From assembly GCA_043806975.1 (NCBI GenBank), contig JAZDGL010000027.1, positions 1 through 14,932 on the forward strand: DNA of 14,932 nt, read 5' to 3'. The number at the start of each line of letters is the position of its first letter. Position 1 is the stretch's first letter. Made by a program: the position numbers and the translations under genes. This document shows positions 14,599-14,932 of the stretch, piece by piece. The notes under the pieces are model-generated. The model did no database searches and was not told the DNA's origin. It saw nothing but the letters and a program-made list of their open reading frames with translations. The stretch is from JAZDGL01 sp043806975 (GTDB lineage: Bacteria; Patescibacteriota; Minisyncoccia; CAYZDR01).

Positions 14599-14628
14599 AT
14601 TATATTATCTCCCATTAGCGCTTGTCAA
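14599..14628 (-). promoter_or_regulatory. Promoter of the hrcA heat-shock block
   Basis: On the minus strand TTGACA (14623-14628) and TATAAT (14599-14604) are both perfect consensus boxes separated by 18 bases. The -35 box lies within the CIRCE operator. The -10 box ends only six bases before the hrcA ATG, so the start site should fall at or next to the ATG. Confidence 0.88.
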
Positions 14629-14641
14629 GTGCGAGTGCTAA
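14615..14641. promoter_or_regulatory. CIRCE operator (HrcA binding site)
   Basis: On the plus strand TTAGCGCTT, nine bases, then GAGTGCTAA. The consensus is TTAGCACTC-N9-GAGTGCTAA: the right half is perfect and the left differs at two or three positions. It overlaps the -35 box of the hrcA promoter, so bound HrcA would block RNA polymerase. No other CIRCE is seen in the window. Confidence 0.95.
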
Positions 14642-14699
14642 TTGGTCTAAAACCCTATTTATATGGCTCTATTTGGATTCAATTTATAGTTCCCATAAA

Positions 14700-14887
14700 A
14701 CAAATTTATTTTAAAAACCCCCTTCATCCCCCCTTATTAAGGGGGGAAATAATCGGAATTTATTTTAAAATCCCTCTTCTACCCAAGACAGACCGCCTTG
14801 GGCGGTAATCTCCCTTTAACCGCTCCTCCGCCATTAGGCTTCGTAGGGCGCAGAAAGGGAGAAAATATCGGAATTTTTTTTGCGACA
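14700..14887. repeat. Composite repeat cluster upstream of hrcA
   Basis: A unit like that at 8930 (14700 to about 14771, with CCCCCCTT/AAGGGGGG) runs into a second unit matching 13774-13867. The second unit has hairpins CCCAAGAC/GCCTTGGG (14782-14802) and CTCCCTTT/AAAGGGAG (14810-14861). The loop of the latter is 36 bases here but four in the 13759 element. It ends in GCGACA like the TGTCGC elements. No gene is present between 14642 and 14901. Confidence 0.8.
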
Positions 14888-14901
14888 ACTTATTTTCAAA
14901 T

Positions 14902-14928
14902 AAAAAAGGCGGGAATTTTGTTCCCGCC
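14902..14928 (-). terminator. Intrinsic terminator of a gene beyond the right edge
   Basis: GGCGGGAA (14908-14915) pairs with TTCCCGCC (14921-14928) around a five-base loop. On the minus strand the stem is followed directly by six Ts (14907-14902). This should end a minus-strand transcript entering from outside the window and insulate the heat-shock promoter. Confidence 0.88.
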
Positions 14929-14932
14929 AAAG

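Overview
The window looks like a chromosomal piece of an AT-rich, small-genome bacterium of the Candidate Phyla Radiation (Patescibacteria), most likely Parcubacteria-like. The reasons are the Cas12a sequence, which from memory resembles Parcubacteria Cas12a, a shortened HrcA, compact minus-strand gene blocks, and many short palindromic repeats in the gaps. The taxonomic call is inference. The standard bacterial genetic code fits every gene, and all supported genes lie on the minus strand.

Reading along the minus strand (right to left), the window opens with the intrinsic terminator of a gene beyond the right edge (14902-14928) and a repeat cluster (14700-14887). A CIRCE operator (14615-14641) then overlaps a near-consensus promoter. 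This drives a heat-shock gene block: hrcA, grpE, hsp20, dnaK, a small DUF3467 gene and dnaJ. A coiled-coil protein of unknown function and a Sua5/YciO/YrdC-family gene follow in the same direction. HrcA would repress the block through the single CIRCE; DnaK, DnaJ and GrpE form the refolding cycle, with Hsp20 as holdase.

A 394-base gap without genes (6788-7181, or 460 bases counted from the cas12a start) contains two hairpin repeats, a possible promoter and a long structured hairpin. The gap precedes a complete type V-A CRISPR-Cas locus: cas12a (1391 aa), cas4, cas1, cas2, a short leader with a long palindrome, and an array of at least nine identical 36-base repeats cut by the left edge. The repeat carries the standard Cas12a crRNA handle and is read in the same direction as the cas genes. 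RuvC and Nuc catalytic residues are present. The residues that cut pre-crRNA in well-studied Cas12a proteins appear to be replaced.

The gaps hold at least three repeat families: hairpins with arms GGGCGAAC/GTTCGCCC whose copies differ by compensating changes; longer elements with TGTCGC-type inverted ends, resembling miniature transposable elements; and units with C-run/G-run hairpins plus a CGGAATTT-type tail.
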